The position numbers and the translations under genes were made by a program. Below, piece after piece: positions 38,917 through 49,001 of a DNA stretch of 64,000 nucleotides; position 1 is the first letter of the stretch, and each line of letters begins with the position of its first letter. The notes beneath the pieces are model-generated. The model had not been told where the DNA came from. It searched no databases and saw only the letters and a program-made list of their open reading frames with translations. Origin of the DNA: Asticcacaulis sp. ZE23SCel15 (GTDB lineage: Bacteria; Pseudomonadota; Alphaproteobacteria; Caulobacterales; Caulobacteraceae); the NCBI RefSeq assembly GCF_030505395.1, contig NZ_CP130044.1:853001-917000 (forward strand), read 5' to 3'.

Positions 38917-41130
38917 GAAACTATAGGGGTCGATATCGGTCACCATACGGATGATATTGGGCTTTTTCACCGTCTTCAACCACGCCGCCATAAAGCCCTG
39001 AAGGTCGCGGTTACGGTCAGCCCGCACGAGAAAGCGTTTACGCCACTGCCCGCGCACCAGACTTAAGGGCGCATCGGCCGGCCCATACACTTCAACCCCA
39101 TCAGTATTGGGAATGGTCAGCGCCAGTTCGCGTGAAAACCGGTTAAGCTCAGCCTGATCTTTTGACGACATGATCACCGCCGCCAGCCGCCCGAACGGCG
39201 GAAACTTCGCCAATTCCCGCGTCATCTGCTCATAGGCGTAAAAGGCCTCACGATCCTGCGCTTTCAGGGCCTGCATCACCGGATGTTCAGGGCTGTAGGT
39301 TTGCAGCAGGGCCTTACCTGCCTTATGCGCGCGGCCCGCCCGCCCGGTCGCCTGAGCCAGCAACTGAAACGTCCGCTCCGCGGCCCGCAGATCGCCGCCC
39401 TTGAGGCCCAGATCAGCATCGACAATACCGACCAGCGTCAGGTTAAGAAAGTTATGGCCCTTAGCCGCCGCCTGAGTGGCCACCAGTATATCGGTGTCAT
39501 GATCCTGCACCCGCTTGATCAGGGCCTCGGATGAGGCTGCATCGGGTGTGGTGTCGGAGGAGAAAATCTCCGCCCGTACCGCTGGAAAGCGCGCCCGCAC
39601 TTCCTCAAGGATACGCTCCACCCCTGGCCCGATCGCCGCCAGACTATCGAGCGCACCGCAGTGCGGGCAGCGATCCGGTTTCTTCATCGAAAAGCCGGTC
39701 AGGTGGCAGACCAGCCGCCCGCTCGCCCTGTGCTCCACCAGCCAGCTATCCGTATTCGGCGCCGTCATACGCTCCCCGCACGCCCGACACAGCACCAGCG
39801 GCGCATAGCCGCGCCGGTTGAGGAACAACAGCACCTGCTCCTTGCGCGCCAGAGTGTGCTCAATTTCCGCCACCAGCGGTGCCGACAGCCATAGCGGATC
39901 GCCGATTTCGGTCTTACCCGGCGGATGGGCCTTCATATCTATCAGATGAATATCCGGCAGTTGCGCCGTACCGTGGCGCTCGGTCAGGCGTATCCACTCG
40001 TAACGGCCTTTCTGGGCGTTGCTCAGGCTTTCCAGCGACGGCGTGGCCGAGGCCAGAATGATCATAAACTTGTCACGGTGAGCGCGCACCACCGCCAGAT
40101 CGCGGGCCTGATAACGCACGCCCTCTTCTTGCTTATAGGAGCCGTCATGTTCTTCATCGACCACGATCAGATCAAGCGCACGATACGGCAAAAACAGGGC
40201 TGAACGCGCCCCGACCACCAGTCGCACCTCACCGGACGCCACCCCCTCCCAGATCTTGCGCCGCTGTGACGGCGTCAGCGCCGAGTGCCAGGGGACGGGA
40301 TCGGCCCCGAACCGAGCTTTAAGGCGCGCCATAACGGCTTGCGTCAGGGCAATTTCCGGCAGCAGGATCAGCACCTGCGCTTTGGGGTCGTGCGACAAGG
40401 TGCGGGCGACCGATTCCAGATAAACCTCGGTCTTACCCGATCCGGTCACCCCGTCCAGCAATACCGGACAAAACCCGCCCACGGCCTGCTTTTGACGCAG
40501 CAGTTCATCCGCCGCCGCCTGAGACGGATTTAGGGCGGGTGATTTAAACTGCGGATCAGGTACGCCAAACACCTCGGCCGCGACCTCAACCCGCGCCAGT
40601 ACACCCTCGGTTTCCAGCCCCTTGATCACCGATGGTGATACGCCTGCCGCTTGCGACAACTCGGTCAGGCTAAGCGGGTGGACGGCCTGCTCCATGGCCC
40701 GCTCCCGCGCCTTGGTCAGTTTCGCCGGTTGCGCACAGGTCAGGACATAGGCCTGCCGCACTTGAGCCTTCGGCGTTTTCAGCGCGCCGACGCAGCCATT
40801 CAGAAACACCCCCGGCAGGGTCAGAGTCCACCCTGCTGCCCACAACCAGAACTCAAGGCTGGCGCGCGGCACCGGCGGGTCATCGATTTTGGCCACGACG
40901 GACTTAAGTTTGAAATGTGTTGCCTGCCCCGCCTCAACCGATGCCACCACCCCGCGCACCTTATGGTGAGCCAGCGGCACCATGACATGATCGCCAACCT
41001 CAAGACCCATGCCGTCCGGCACCGCATAGTCCAGCACCTCGGCCACCGGGGCCAGGACCGCGACCTTTGCCACCACCTGAGACGGCAGATCAAAATCTAA
41101 CAGGGTGGGGTTGATATCGGACGGGCTCAT
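38911..41130 (-). CDS. priA: Primosomal protein N' (replication restart helicase PriA)
   Basis: 739 residues. N-terminal 3'-DNA-binding domain (about 1-110), winged helix, then SF2 helicase with Walker A DGVTGSGKTEVY and DEEH in IVVDEEHDGSYKQEEG. The zinc-binding insert keeps CRACGERM and CPHCGALD but lacks the inner cysteine pairs (NTDSWLVEHRASGRLVCHL), a reduced form I recall as common in alphaproteobacteria. Reloads DnaB at stalled forks. Confidence 0.96.
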   Translation of the reverse strand: MSPSDINPTLLDFDLPSQVVAKVAVLAPVAEVLDYAVPDGMGLEVGDHVMVPLAHHKVRGVVASVEAGQATHFKLKSVVAKIDDPPVPRASLEFWLWAAGWTLTLPGVFLNGCVGALKTPKAQVRQAYVLTCAQPAKLTKARERAMEQAVHPLSLTELSQAAGVSPSVIKGLETEGVLARVEVAAEVFGVPDPQFKSPALNPSQAAADELLRQKQAVGGFCPVLLDGVTGSGKTEVYLESVARTLSHDPKAQVLILLPEIALTQAVMARLKARFGADPVPWHSALTPSQRRKIWEGVASGEVRLVVGARSALFLPYRALDLIVVDEEHDGSYKQEEGVRYQARDLAVVRAHRDKFMIILASATPSLESLSNAQKGRYEWIRLTERHGTAQLPDIHLIDMKAHPPGKTEIGDPLWLSAPLVAEIEHTLARKEQVLLFLNRRGYAPLVLCRACGERMTAPNTDSWLVEHRASGRLVCHLTGFSMKKPDRCPHCGALDSLAAIGPGVERILEEVRARFPAVRAEIFSSDTTPDAASSEALIKRVQDHDTDILVATQAAAKGHNFLNLTLVGIVDADLGLKGGDLRAAERTFQLLAQATGRAGRAHKAGKALLQTYSPEHPVMQALKAQDREAFYAYEQMTRELAKFPPFGRLAAVIMSSKDQAELNRFSRELALTIPNTDGVEVYGPADAPLSLVRGQWRKRFLVRADRNRDLQGFMAAWLKTVKKPNIIRMVTDIDPYSFL

Positions 41131-41208
41131 AATCTAAAGTGAGATATAGGTTTTACGCGGGTTATCAAGACCGTTCCGGTTTATCCGCCTGTTGGGGCTT
41201 AAGGGCAT

Positions 41209-41904
41209 ATGGCGACCGAAATCAGCGATAGCGAAAATGCGGCCCCCTCGGTAAGTGTGGATGACTGGGCCGAAGTGCGCGCGCGCCTGCCGCAATTTGC
41301 CGATAAGCTTAAGGCCGACCGGCCCTTGCTGGACAGTCTGGGCCTGAAACCGGCGTCGCGCAACCTGATCGATTTCGGCCCCGCAGCCCTGGCGCGGCTT
41401 GAGGCCAAGGCCCTGAAAGATATCGACGTTCGCCGCCAGATGGAAGCGACGGCGCGGGCTAATTTCGATGCCCAGAACCAGACTCACGGTATGGTGCTGG
41501 GCCTGATGGAGGCGCGCAATCATTCCGATCTGGCCCGTCGCCTGAACGAAGAGGTCAAGCATCGCTTTGGCCTTGTGGCGGCCACCATCGCGCTAGAGGA
41601 TACCGGGCCGGTGCCGTTGGGGTGGAAGACGCTCGATTACGGCGGCGTCGATTACATCATCGGCGAAGAGGCCATGTCGCTGCTGGGGCCCGATGCCGTG
41701 GCGCGCGTTCTGTTTGATGAGGACGTTAAGCGCATCAAAAGTGCGGCTGCCTTACGTATTTCTTTGTGGCGCGAAGGTCGGCCGGGAATAGTGTCGTTCG
41801 GATCAGCCGACTTCGACGGTTTCACGCCGGACATGGGGGCGGAACTGGTCGCCTTTGTCGCCCGTGTGGTCGAACGGGTGGCGGACCGGTGGCCTGTTCT
41901 CTAA
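41209..41904 (+). CDS. DUF484 family protein
   Basis: 231 residues: an N-terminal helical part (about 20-110, DWAEVRARLPQFADKL and a coiled stretch) and a GAF-like C-terminal half (about 115-225, RFGLVAATIALEDTG, LRISLWREGRPGIVSFGS). DUF484 proteins occur upstream of xerC in many proteobacteria, as here. No biochemical role established. Confidence 0.85.
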   Translation: MATEISDSENAAPSVSVDDWAEVRARLPQFADKLKADRPLLDSLGLKPASRNLIDFGPAALARLEAKALKDIDVRRQMEATARANFDAQNQTHGMVLGLMEARNHSDLARRLNEEVKHRFGLVAATIALEDTGPVPLGWKTLDYGGVDYIIGEEAMSLLGPDAVARVLFDEDVKRIKSAAALRISLWREGRPGIVSFGSADFDGFTPDMGAELVAFVARVVERVADRWPVL

Positions 41905-41913
41905 ATCGCAAAA

Positions 41914-41949
41914 AAGTTATGGCGGCTAACGCCGCCAGATACATTTTTT
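41914..41949 (+). terminator. Hairpin after the DUF484 gene
   Basis: GGCGGC-TAAC-GCCGCC (41921-41936) flanked by AAAAAA upstream and TTTTTT seven bases downstream. The offset T run makes this a moderate terminator candidate. Confidence 0.5.
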
Positions 41950-42048
41950 GTGGGTCGATGCGGAGAAAATTTTCTTGGGGCGGCCCGTCGAAAATTTCCA
42001 CATTTTAAAGTTAATTATTACTTACTGTTTTGTGGCTAGAAATGGCGC

Positions 42049-42966
42049 ATGATCGCAATAGATGATGCCCGCCATCAGTGGTTACTGTATCTCAAGGCCC
42101 AGCGGCGCGTGGCGCCCAAAACCTTAGAGGCCTATGCCCATGCGACCGCGCTCTATTTCGGGCATATGCGCGCAGCGATTGGCAATAACCTCAATCTGAC
42201 TGATCTGTCCGAACTGACATCCGCCGATATCCGCGGCTGGATGGCCCATTTGCGTGGCAAAGACCCGCCCCTGTCGCCCCGGTCACTGGCCCAGCATCTG
42301 TCGGCGGTGAAATCGTTCCACAGCTATCTTGATCTGCATCTGGGGGTTGCCAACACCCATGTCGCCCTGATGCGCGGGCCGCGTCTGAAAACCACCCTGC
42401 CGCGCCCGCTCAATCCCGATCAGGCTATAGGTCTGATGCAAGATACGCTGATGCGCGATGACCTTGAGCCGTGGGAAGCGGCCCGCGACCGGGCGGTGTT
42501 TATGCTACTCTATGGCTGCGGCCTGCGTATTTCCGAGGCCCTGTCGCTGACGGTCAAGGACACGCCGCTATCCGATACCCTGCGCATGATGGGTAAGGGC
42601 AACAAGATGCGCATTGTGCCCGTGTTGGATGAGGTGCGCGCCGCCATTGACGCCTACAAAGCCCTGCAACCATTTAGCCTGAAACCTGATGACAAACTGT
42701 TCCGCGCCAAACGTGGTGGCGACCTGTCCGCCCGTCAGGTGCAGACCAGTATGGCCCATATGCGCGGCCGCTTAGGGCTGAATGAACGCGCCACCCCCCA
42801 TGCCCTGCGCCATTCCTTTGCAACGCATCTGCTGGGTTCGGGAGCCGATTTGCGCTCCATTCAGGAATTGCTGGGCCACGCGTCCTTATCGACCACCCAG
42901 AAATATACCCAGGTCGATACCGAGCGCCTGCTGAATGCCTATGCCGCCGCTCATCCCAAGGGGTGA
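42049..42966 (+). CDS. xerC: Tyrosine recombinase XerC
   Basis: 305 residues: N-terminal SAM-like core-binding domain (about 5-105) and C-terminal catalytic domain with Arg160 (GCGLRISEAL), Lys in GKGNKMR, His251-Arg254 (HALRHSFATHLL), His277 (LLGHASLS) and nucleophile Tyr286 (TTQKYTQV). With XerD it resolves chromosome dimers at dif. Upstream DUF484 supports XerC over a phage integrase. Confidence 0.94.
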   Translation: MIAIDDARHQWLLYLKAQRRVAPKTLEAYAHATALYFGHMRAAIGNNLNLTDLSELTSADIRGWMAHLRGKDPPLSPRSLAQHLSAVKSFHSYLDLHLGVANTHVALMRGPRLKTTLPRPLNPDQAIGLMQDTLMRDDLEPWEAARDRAVFMLLYGCGLRISEALSLTVKDTPLSDTLRMMGKGNKMRIVPVLDEVRAAIDAYKALQPFSLKPDDKLFRAKRGGDLSARQVQTSMAHMRGRLGLNERATPHALRHSFATHLLGSGADLRSIQELLGHASLSTTQKYTQVDTERLLNAYAAAHPKG

Positions 42967-42971
42967 TTGGA

Positions 42972-43014
42972 GCGCATCCCAAAAAGTGTGCAGCGGTTTT
43001 TGGAAAAGATGCGC
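42972..43014. repeat. Dispersed intergenic palindrome, copy C
   Basis: GCGCATC (42972-42978) with GATGCGC (43008-43014) and inner CCAAAAA with TTTTTGG around GTGTGCAGCGG. It starts 5 bp after the xerC stop and may double as its 3' hairpin. Confidence 0.6.
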
Positions 43015-43028
43015 GTTAAAACAAAAGC

Positions 43029-43520
43029 CTAAAACAACTCCAGAAACCGCTGATATTGCGCTTCGCCGCCACAGACCGCACCGCCATCGGCAATCGATGC
43101 CTTGGCACCCAAAGCCTGCGCGCAGGCCACCGCGGCAGAAACTATATCGCGCGCAATCACCGGATCATGCACCTGAACATTTTGGACCGACCCCGATAAG
43201 CCCTGACGCACCGGCGGCTGGTAGAGGCTAACGTTGCGCGACGTGGATGCCAATGAGGCTTTGCGAACATAGTCCATGCCGCTCAATTGTTCAGCCAAAG
43301 AGCCGCGCCTGCTAATCAGCGCCAGACCCAAGGTCAGTTCGGCATAGGGTCCTCCCTGTTCAGCCTTTTGACGTAACACCGGCATGGGATCGGTCAGGGC
43401 CGTTTCGACATAACCCATCGCAATCTTGCGGCCAGCGTCATTCAAACCCACCGGATCATTGGTGACACAACCGCTCAAAGCCAGCAACGCGGTTAAAACC
43501 ATACCCCTGAAAATGCGCAT
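43029..43520 (-). CDS. Hypothetical lipoprotein with Sel1-like helical repeat
   Basis: 163 residues. Lipobox LALSGC puts the lipidated Cys near residue 18. The region VLRQKAEQGGPYAELTLGLAL resembles a Sel1/TPR helix pair. Two further cysteines near the C terminus could pair. GGGGG lies 5 nt before the ATG. Same strand as the vWA gene upstream. Role unknown. Confidence 0.65.
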   Translation of the reverse strand: MRIFRGMVLTALLALSGCVTNDPVGLNDAGRKIAMGYVETALTDPMPVLRQKAEQGGPYAELTLGLALISRRGSLAEQLSGMDYVRKASLASTSRNVSLYQPPVRQGLSGSVQNVQVHDPVIARDIVSAAVACAQALGAKASIADGGAVCGGEAQYQRFLELF

Positions 43521-43583
43521 TTCACCCCCGAAACATCCCTCACGGCCTTATGCCATGAGGGATGCAAACTGAGAACCCGAAAT

Positions 43584-44339
43584 TTATTGCCCCTGCTTTT
43601 GTTTAACGGCCTCCTCCTTGGCGGCGGCGCGGTCTTCGGCATCAAAGGTCACGGGTGCTGGGGCGGCAGGCGCAGCCACCCCATAGTCACGGCTCTTTTT
43701 GGCCAGCCGTTGCATGGTCTCGCCCAGCGCTGATTTATCAACGGCCATGGATTTGGTGCGCTCAATCCCCACCCCATCGGCATCGGAAAAGTTTGAAAAA
43801 TCAGCGCCCAAAAACACCACTTCCCAGCCGCGCTTTTTGGCAGCATCAAGGGCGGCCTTGGCACTTTTCTGGGTCATTTCGCGTGAGGCATTTTCCTGCC
43901 CATCGGTCATGATGACGATGACCGCTTTTTTGGGATTATCCTTGGAGGCCGTGGCGATGATCTGGCCAATGGCATCATAAAGCGGGGTCATGCCGCGCGG
44001 TGAGGCTTCGGCATTGGTGACATCCTGCCAATTCAGCGGAGCCACCTTATCACGCAGAACATTGAATTGCAGGCCGTCCTGCGCATCAAAAACCGCCAAA
44101 GTGACCCGCGTGTTCAAATGCCGGTCAAAGGGTTTTGAGGGATCGGACCTACCCACATTTTCGGCATAGGCATTGACCGAACTGAGGGCCTCCGCCCACA
44201 TCGACGACATGGACCCGGTACGATCGAGCAGGATATAGGTATTGAGATCGGCAGGCTTTTGGCGAATATCAGCCTGAACATTGGACGCAACGCTTATTGA
44301 TACTGTGAGGGCCATAGCGGCCAAAAGCAGCTTGCGCAT
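43584..44339 (-). CDS. Secreted von Willebrand factor A domain protein
   Basis: 251 residues: signal peptide 1-23 (SNVQA-DI), then a vWA domain (about 33-210) with MIDAS Asp39 in LLDRTGSMS and IVIMTDGQENAS. The C terminus is Ala/Lys-rich. Expected to bind a divalent metal and a protein partner in the periplasm or at the surface. Neighbouring lipoprotein gene may be a partner; this is inference. Confidence 0.85.
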   Translation of the reverse strand: MRKLLLAAMALTVSISVASNVQADIRQKPADLNTYILLDRTGSMSSMWAEALSSVNAYAENVGRSDPSKPFDRHLNTRVTLAVFDAQDGLQFNVLRDKVAPLNWQDVTNAEASPRGMTPLYDAIGQIIATASKDNPKKAVIVIMTDGQENASREMTQKSAKAALDAAKKRGWEVVFLGADFSNFSDADGVGIERTKSMAVDKSALGETMQRLAKKSRDYGVAAPAAPAPVTFDAEDRAAAKEEAVKQKQGQ

Positions 44340-44461
44340 CTTTCATTCCCCGTGCGGATCGTGATGATCCTGAGACGGAGGCTGCGCGTGGATAAAGGCG
44401 CATACACGGCGCAATCATGGCGCGATATTTGTCTTTTAACGTCGGGATTGTGGCAGGGTTT

Positions 44462-46036
44462 TTAGGCGCGCAATTCGACCCGGATTTCGCCGCGGAACAA
44501 TTGCTTGAGCAAATCCGCGTCCTTTAGACCCACAATCGGCTTATTGCCATCGAACATTTCCTCGGCCGCGATGCCGAGCGCTTCGCAGTAATCCAGCACC
44601 AGCGCCAGGTCATCGGCATCATAGCCCTTAGCCACCCCAAAGGTTTTCATGCGCGTGCTGAAATCCTTCGGCCCAGATTCTTTACCCAGCACATGATCAA
44701 TCAGCTTTTTACGGCCACGGGGACCATTGAAACGGTACAGCGCTGACATCAGCATCTGCGCCGCCTCGGTCAAATCAGCCGGTTTCGTGCGCGACAGGCA
44801 GTTATCGCAGTGCCCGCACGGCTTGCCCGCCCCTTCACCGAAGTATTGCCGCACCATATCCTGACGGCAGCCAGGCTCCATCATGAAGCGGTGAAAGCTG
44901 AGGGCCTTTTCCTGCGTGTGGCTTTGGGCGGGGGCGCCATCGCGTTCGCGCAAATTCTGACGGCGCAGGGCCCAGCCGAGGTCGGTCGAGGTATAGAAAC
45001 ACACGCCCGCCGCCGGTTTGCCATCGCGGCCAGCCCGACCGACTTCCTGCCAGTAGGCCTCCAGTGACGCGGGCGGATCGGCATGGATCACAAAGCGGAC
45101 ATCGGCCTTATCGATGCCCATGCCGAACGCGATGGTCGCCACCATGATCGGGGTGTAGCCGCTCAAAAACCGCGTCAGCCGGTCTTCGCGCTCTACGGCG
45201 GAGAGGCCCGCATGATAGGCTTCGGCGCGATAACCCTGATCGACCAGTTGCCGCGCCAGCTTTTCGGTGCCATCGCGTGACCCTGAATAGATGATACCCC
45301 CGGCCTTGGGCTGCTTTTTCAGCACCTCAAGGATGTGTTTGATCACCGGCCCTTTGCGGCGCACGAACCGCAACGACAGGTTGGGCCGGTCAAAGCTGCC
45401 AATAACCTCAGTCGCGTGAGTGATACGCAGGGCCGCCTTGATATCCTGACGAGTATGGGCATCGGCGGTAGCGGTCAGGGCCAAGGTTGGCACATTGGGA
45501 AACAGTCCCTTGAGTTGCCCAAGAGCGCGGTATTCCGGCCGAAAATCATGGCCCCACTGAGAGACGCAGTGGGCTTCATCGATCGCAATCAGATTAACGT
45601 CAAGCTGCGCCAGCCGGTCCAGCACATAGGGCTGCACCAGCCCTTCGGGCGACAGGTACAACAGATCAAGATCACCGTCGCGGGCCGCATCCCACAGACG
45701 GGCACGCTCAGCGGAATTCAGCGACGAATCCATGCGTGCCGCGCGCACGCCCTTGGCCTCAAGGGCCTGCACCTGATCGCTCATCAGGGCAATCAGCGGC
45801 GAAATCACCAGACCGAACCCCGGCCGGATCAAGGCGGGGATCTGATAGCACAGGCTCTTACCACCGCCGGTCGGCAGAATGGCCAGCACATCATCGCCGC
45901 GCAGGATCGCCTCAATGACCGGAGCCTGTTGCCCGCGAAACCGCTCATAGCCAAAGGTATCACGCAGGCACTTTACCGCCGCCGCCATATCAGCGGGCGC
46001 GGATGCGTCTGGTAATTGCCGTAAGGCCTGACTCAT
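44462..46036 (-). CDS. recQ: RecQ-family ATP-dependent DNA helicase
   Basis: 524 residues. Helicase motif I GGGKSLCY, motif [19 protein letters not shown], motif [12 protein letters not shown], and a zinc-binding RQC part ([20 protein letters not shown]). The HRDC domain of E. coli RecQ (about 610 residues) is absent; the C-terminal stretch EIRVELRA is short. Genome maintenance helicase unwinding 3'-tailed duplexes. Confidence 0.92.
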   Translation of the reverse strand: MSQALRQLPDASAPADMAAAVKCLRDTFGYERFRGQQAPVIEAILRGDDVLAILPTGGGKSLCYQIPALIRPGFGLVISPLIALMSDQVQALEAKGVRAARMDSSLNSAERARLWDAARDGDLDLLYLSPEGLVQPYVLDRLAQLDVNLIAIDEAHCVSQWGHDFRPEYRALGQLKGLFPNVPTLALTATADAHTRQDIKAALRITHATEVIGSFDRPNLSLRFVRRKGPVIKHILEVLKKQPKAGGIIYSGSRDGTEKLARQLVDQGYRAEAYHAGLSAVEREDRLTRFLSGYTPIMVATIAFGMGIDKADVRFVIHADPPASLEAYWQEVGRAGRDGKPAAGVCFYTSTDLGWALRRQNLRERDGAPAQSHTQEKALSFHRFMMEPGCRQDMVRQYFGEGAGKPCGHCDNCLSRTKPADLTEAAQMLMSALYRFNGPRGRKKLIDHVLGKESGPKDFSTRMKTFGVAKGYDADDLALVLDYCEALGIAAEEMFDGNKPIVGLKDADLLKQLFRGEIRVELRA

Positions 46037-46145
46037 TAAGCACTTTTCATGTGATTCTATATATCCTATGAGCTATAAGCCTATTCGGGGGGCCTTTCAC
46101 AGTTCAAAAACAGGCGTGACGCTGCTTTAAAACGCGCGCATAATT

Positions 46146-46173
46146 TTGACGAAATTAACCCTGAAACTAGATA
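46146..46173 (+). promoter_or_regulatory. Candidate promoter of the PBP1A-type gene
   Basis: TTGACG at 46146-46151 and TAGATA at 46168-46173 with a 16-bp spacer, 26 bp before the ATG. The gap to the divergent recQ is 163 bp. Confidence 0.4.
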
Positions 46174-46199
46174 CTGATTTTTGGTGACCGAGGACGTGC

Positions 46200-48191
46200 A
46201 TGGCCCTGCAATTTAAACGACCCCCGCTGAAGGCGTTCATCTATTGGGCCACAGTGCTTGGGGTGTGGGCGATCATCTTTGTCACCGCCTTTATAGCGGT
46301 GTTTTCGTTTGGCCTGCCGTCGATTGATGACATTGATAAGGTCGAAAAGCAGCCCGCCATCACCTATCTGGATCGCTCAGGCGCTTTGATAGCCGTGCAG
46401 GGGTCGCAGTCGGCACCGCCGGTTAATCTCGATGAACTGCCGCCCTATGTGCCTGCGGCGTTTCTGGCGGTTGAGGATCGCCGGTTTTATCACCATCCCG
46501 GTTTCGATCCGGTAGGTATCCTGCGCGCCGCCATGCGCAATGCGACCAAAAAAGGTGGCAATCTGGCCGGTGGGTCAACCATTACTCAGCAATTGGCCCG
46601 AAACCTGTTCCTGTCGTCTGATCAGAATATGAAGCGCAAGATTCAGGAACTGATCATGGCGGTCAAGCTGGAGCTGAAATTCACCAAAAAGGAAATTCTG
46701 GCGCTCTATCTCAACCGGGTTTATTTCGGCGCCGGAGCCTACGGTATCGAAGCCGCCTCGCAGCGTTATTTCAATAAGCCGGCCAAGGAACTAACCATTG
46801 CTGAGTCAGCGCTGCTGGCCGGCATGATGAAAGGGCCGTCGCGCTATTCGCCCTTATCCGATAGCGAACGCGCCCAGAACCGCGCCAATATCGTGCTCAA
46901 CGAAATGGTCGAAGCCCGCGTAATTACGCCGGAACAACGCGCCGAGGCCGTGTCGAAACCGCTTAAGGTCACAAAGACCCTGGCGACCGCCCACGCGCTC
47001 TATTTCATCGACTGGTTAAGCAACGAAGTGCAGCCGATCGCGGCTTCGGCTAAGGAAGATCTGATCGTCGAGACCACGCTGGATCTGGCCATCCAGACCG
47101 ACGCCGAACGGGCCGTTCAGCGCATCATGGAACGTGACGCCAAGAAAAAGGTCGAACAAACCGCCCTTGTCGCCATTGACGGCGAAGGCCGGGTGCGTGC
47201 CCTGATTGGTGGCGTCTCCTATGCCGACAGCCAGTTTAACCGCGCCATCGAAGCCCATCGTCAGGCCGGATCGTCGTTCAAGCCGTTTGTCTATCTGACG
47301 GCTATGGAAGCCGGTTACAATCCGCTGACGCCTGTGGTCGATGAACCTTTTGAAATCGGCGGTTGGTCGCCAGAGAACTACACCAAAAAGTTCTTAGGCC
47401 CGATGGATCTGCAAACCGCGCTGGCTCAGTCGATCAACACGGTGGCCGCCCGCGTCGCCAATGATGTCGGCCGCGAAAATGTCGCCCGCACGGCCCGCCG
47501 TCTGGGCATCGATTCCAAGATCAATACCGATCCGGCCATGGCGCTGGGTACGGCCAGTCTGACGCCGCTTGAGATGGCGCGCGCCTATGTGCCGTTCTCC
47601 AACGGCGGCTATAAGGTCGCCCCCCACGGTATTATCCGTATCCGCACCACGTCGGGCAAAATCCTTTATCAGTACCGCGAAGATGTCCGCACTCAGGTCA
47701 TCGCCAATCCGCCGCTGGCCTATATGAACCAGATGATGCGTCAGGTGGTGATATCCGGCACCGGCAATGGCATCAAGATCCCCGGCAACTATGATCTGGC
47801 CGGTAAGACCGGCACGACCAGCGACTACCGCGATGCCTGGTTCGTCGGCTATACTGGCGGTTTCACCACTGCGGTCTGGGTCGGCCGCGACAACAACACC
47901 CCGATGGCGCGCGTGACCGGTGGCGGCACACCCGCGGCGATCTGGCGCGATTTCATGGCGTCCGCCCTGACCCGCATCAAGACCAGCGCCATCCCGACCG
48001 GCCCGGTCAGCGAAATGGATGAAGCTGCCAGTGCGGCGGTTGATGAATTACTGAACTCAAGCCCTGCAGCCAATGATAATGTCGTACCCCCGGTGGTGAC
48101 CATGGAGCCGATCCCAAACCCCGAAGATCAGCAACCGGCACCGACCGATGCGGACGATATCTTTTCCGAGGCGCAAAGACGGAATCAGTAG
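46200..48191 (+). CDS. Class A penicillin-binding protein, PBP1A type
   Basis: 663 residues: membrane anchor (about 15-38), GT51 glycosyltransferase (about 60-240) with AVEDRRFYHHPGFD and GGSTITQQLARN, and a transpeptidase domain with Ser358-x-x-Lys361 (GSSFKPF), SIN (AQSINTVAA) and KTGTTSD. The C-terminal about 60 residues are Pro/Asp-rich. Bifunctional cell-wall synthase. GAGGAC precedes the ATG. Converges on the YgjP-like gene with a 6-bp gap. Confidence 0.94.
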   Translation: MALQFKRPPLKAFIYWATVLGVWAIIFVTAFIAVFSFGLPSIDDIDKVEKQPAITYLDRSGALIAVQGSQSAPPVNLDELPPYVPAAFLAVEDRRFYHHPGFDPVGILRAAMRNATKKGGNLAGGSTITQQLARNLFLSSDQNMKRKIQELIMAVKLELKFTKKEILALYLNRVYFGAGAYGIEAASQRYFNKPAKELTIAESALLAGMMKGPSRYSPLSDSERAQNRANIVLNEMVEARVITPEQRAEAVSKPLKVTKTLATAHALYFIDWLSNEVQPIAASAKEDLIVETTLDLAIQTDAERAVQRIMERDAKKKVEQTALVAIDGEGRVRALIGGVSYADSQFNRAIEAHRQAGSSFKPFVYLTAMEAGYNPLTPVVDEPFEIGGWSPENYTKKFLGPMDLQTALAQSINTVAARVANDVGRENVARTARRLGIDSKINTDPAMALGTASLTPLEMARAYVPFSNGGYKVAPHGIIRIRTTSGKILYQYREDVRTQVIANPPLAYMNQMMRQVVISGTGNGIKIPGNYDLAGKTGTTSDYRDAWFVGYTGGFTTAVWVGRDNNTPMARVTGGGTPAAIWRDFMASALTRIKTSAIPTGPVSEMDEAASAAVDELLNSSPAANDNVVPPVVTMEPIPNPEDQQPAPTDADDIFSEAQRRNQ

Positions 48192-48197
48192 ATTGGG

Positions 48198-48941
48198 TTA
48201 GCCCACACCATAGGCAAACAGGCTGTGGCCGTGGGTTTTCAGCCATTGTCGGGCGGCCTTATAGTCGCCGAATATGCGCTCAACCTCGGCCCAGAACGGC
48301 GGTTGGTGGTGTGGGTGTTTCAGGTGGGCCACTTCGTGCGCGCAGACATAGGCGAACACCGACTCCGGCGCCATGATCAGCCGCCACGAATAGCGTATCG
48401 CCTGACGCGACGGAGTGCATGATCCCCACCGGCCCTTGGGATCGAAAATGGCGACTTTGACGCCGCTATACCCCAGACCTTGCGCATAGTCTTCGGTATA
48501 GGTCTGGGCGAATTCCAGCGCCTGCTTTGACAGATAGCGTCCTATTCTTCGGGCATAGGCATCGTCCTGCCCGCCTGCCGTCAGGATCAGGCCTTCATCG
48601 GTTTTCAGAAACCGGGCCGCCGCCATATTGCCGGACGACTTAAGCGCCAACGTACCCCCGCGATAGGGAATATCCATTTCGGGCGCAAACATGGCGACTT
48701 TGGGTTTTTTGGCGCTGAATGTGCGAACCCAGTCAAGGCGGGTGCGCGCAAAGTCAATCGCCTGCGTAATCTCACGCACATGCGGCACGCTTAAGATGGC
48801 TTCGCCGGTTTTATTGTCGATGCGCAGGGATATGCGTCGGGCGCGGCCATTGACCTTAAGGCGCAACGACACGTCTTCCAAGGTCACAACATCGCCGTGC
48901 CCTAAGCCCTTAAATTCTGGCGATTCGCGCTTCCATAGCAT
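48198..48941 (-). CDS. YgjP-like (DUF45) M48-type metallopeptidase-fold protein
   Basis: 247 residues. A zinc motif HEVAHLKHPHH near residues 207-217 and the preceding DPKGRWGSCTPSRQAIRYSW are signatures of the SprT-like/DUF45 family. No signal peptide; cytoplasmic. Proteolytic activity is assumed from the motif only. Confidence 0.88.
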   Translation of the reverse strand: MLWKRESPEFKGLGHGDVVTLEDVSLRLKVNGRARRISLRIDNKTGEAILSVPHVREITQAIDFARTRLDWVRTFSAKKPKVAMFAPEMDIPYRGGTLALKSSGNMAAARFLKTDEGLILTAGGQDDAYARRIGRYLSKQALEFAQTYTEDYAQGLGYSGVKVAIFDPKGRWGSCTPSRQAIRYSWRLIMAPESVFAYVCAHEVAHLKHPHHQPPFWAEVERIFGDYKAARQWLKTHGHSLFAYGVG

Positions 48942-48955
48942 GAACCTAATTTAAA

Positions 48956-48999
48956 GCGCTTTCCGAAAAGTGTCAGCGGTTTTCGGCATTAAAAACGCG
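48956..48999. repeat. Dispersed intergenic palindrome, copy D (degenerate outer arms)
   Basis: Inner CCGAAAA with TTTTCGG around GTGTCAGCGG is intact; outer GCGCTTT against AAACGCG pairs only partly. It fills the gap between phaZ and the YgjP-like gene. Confidence 0.5.
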
Positions 49000-49001
49000 G
49001 C

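Noticed and set aside
42049-42966. xerC as a phage integrase marking a mobile island
   Set aside because: It follows DUF484 in the usual chromosomal XerC context, and no tRNA, direct repeats or phage genes are nearby.
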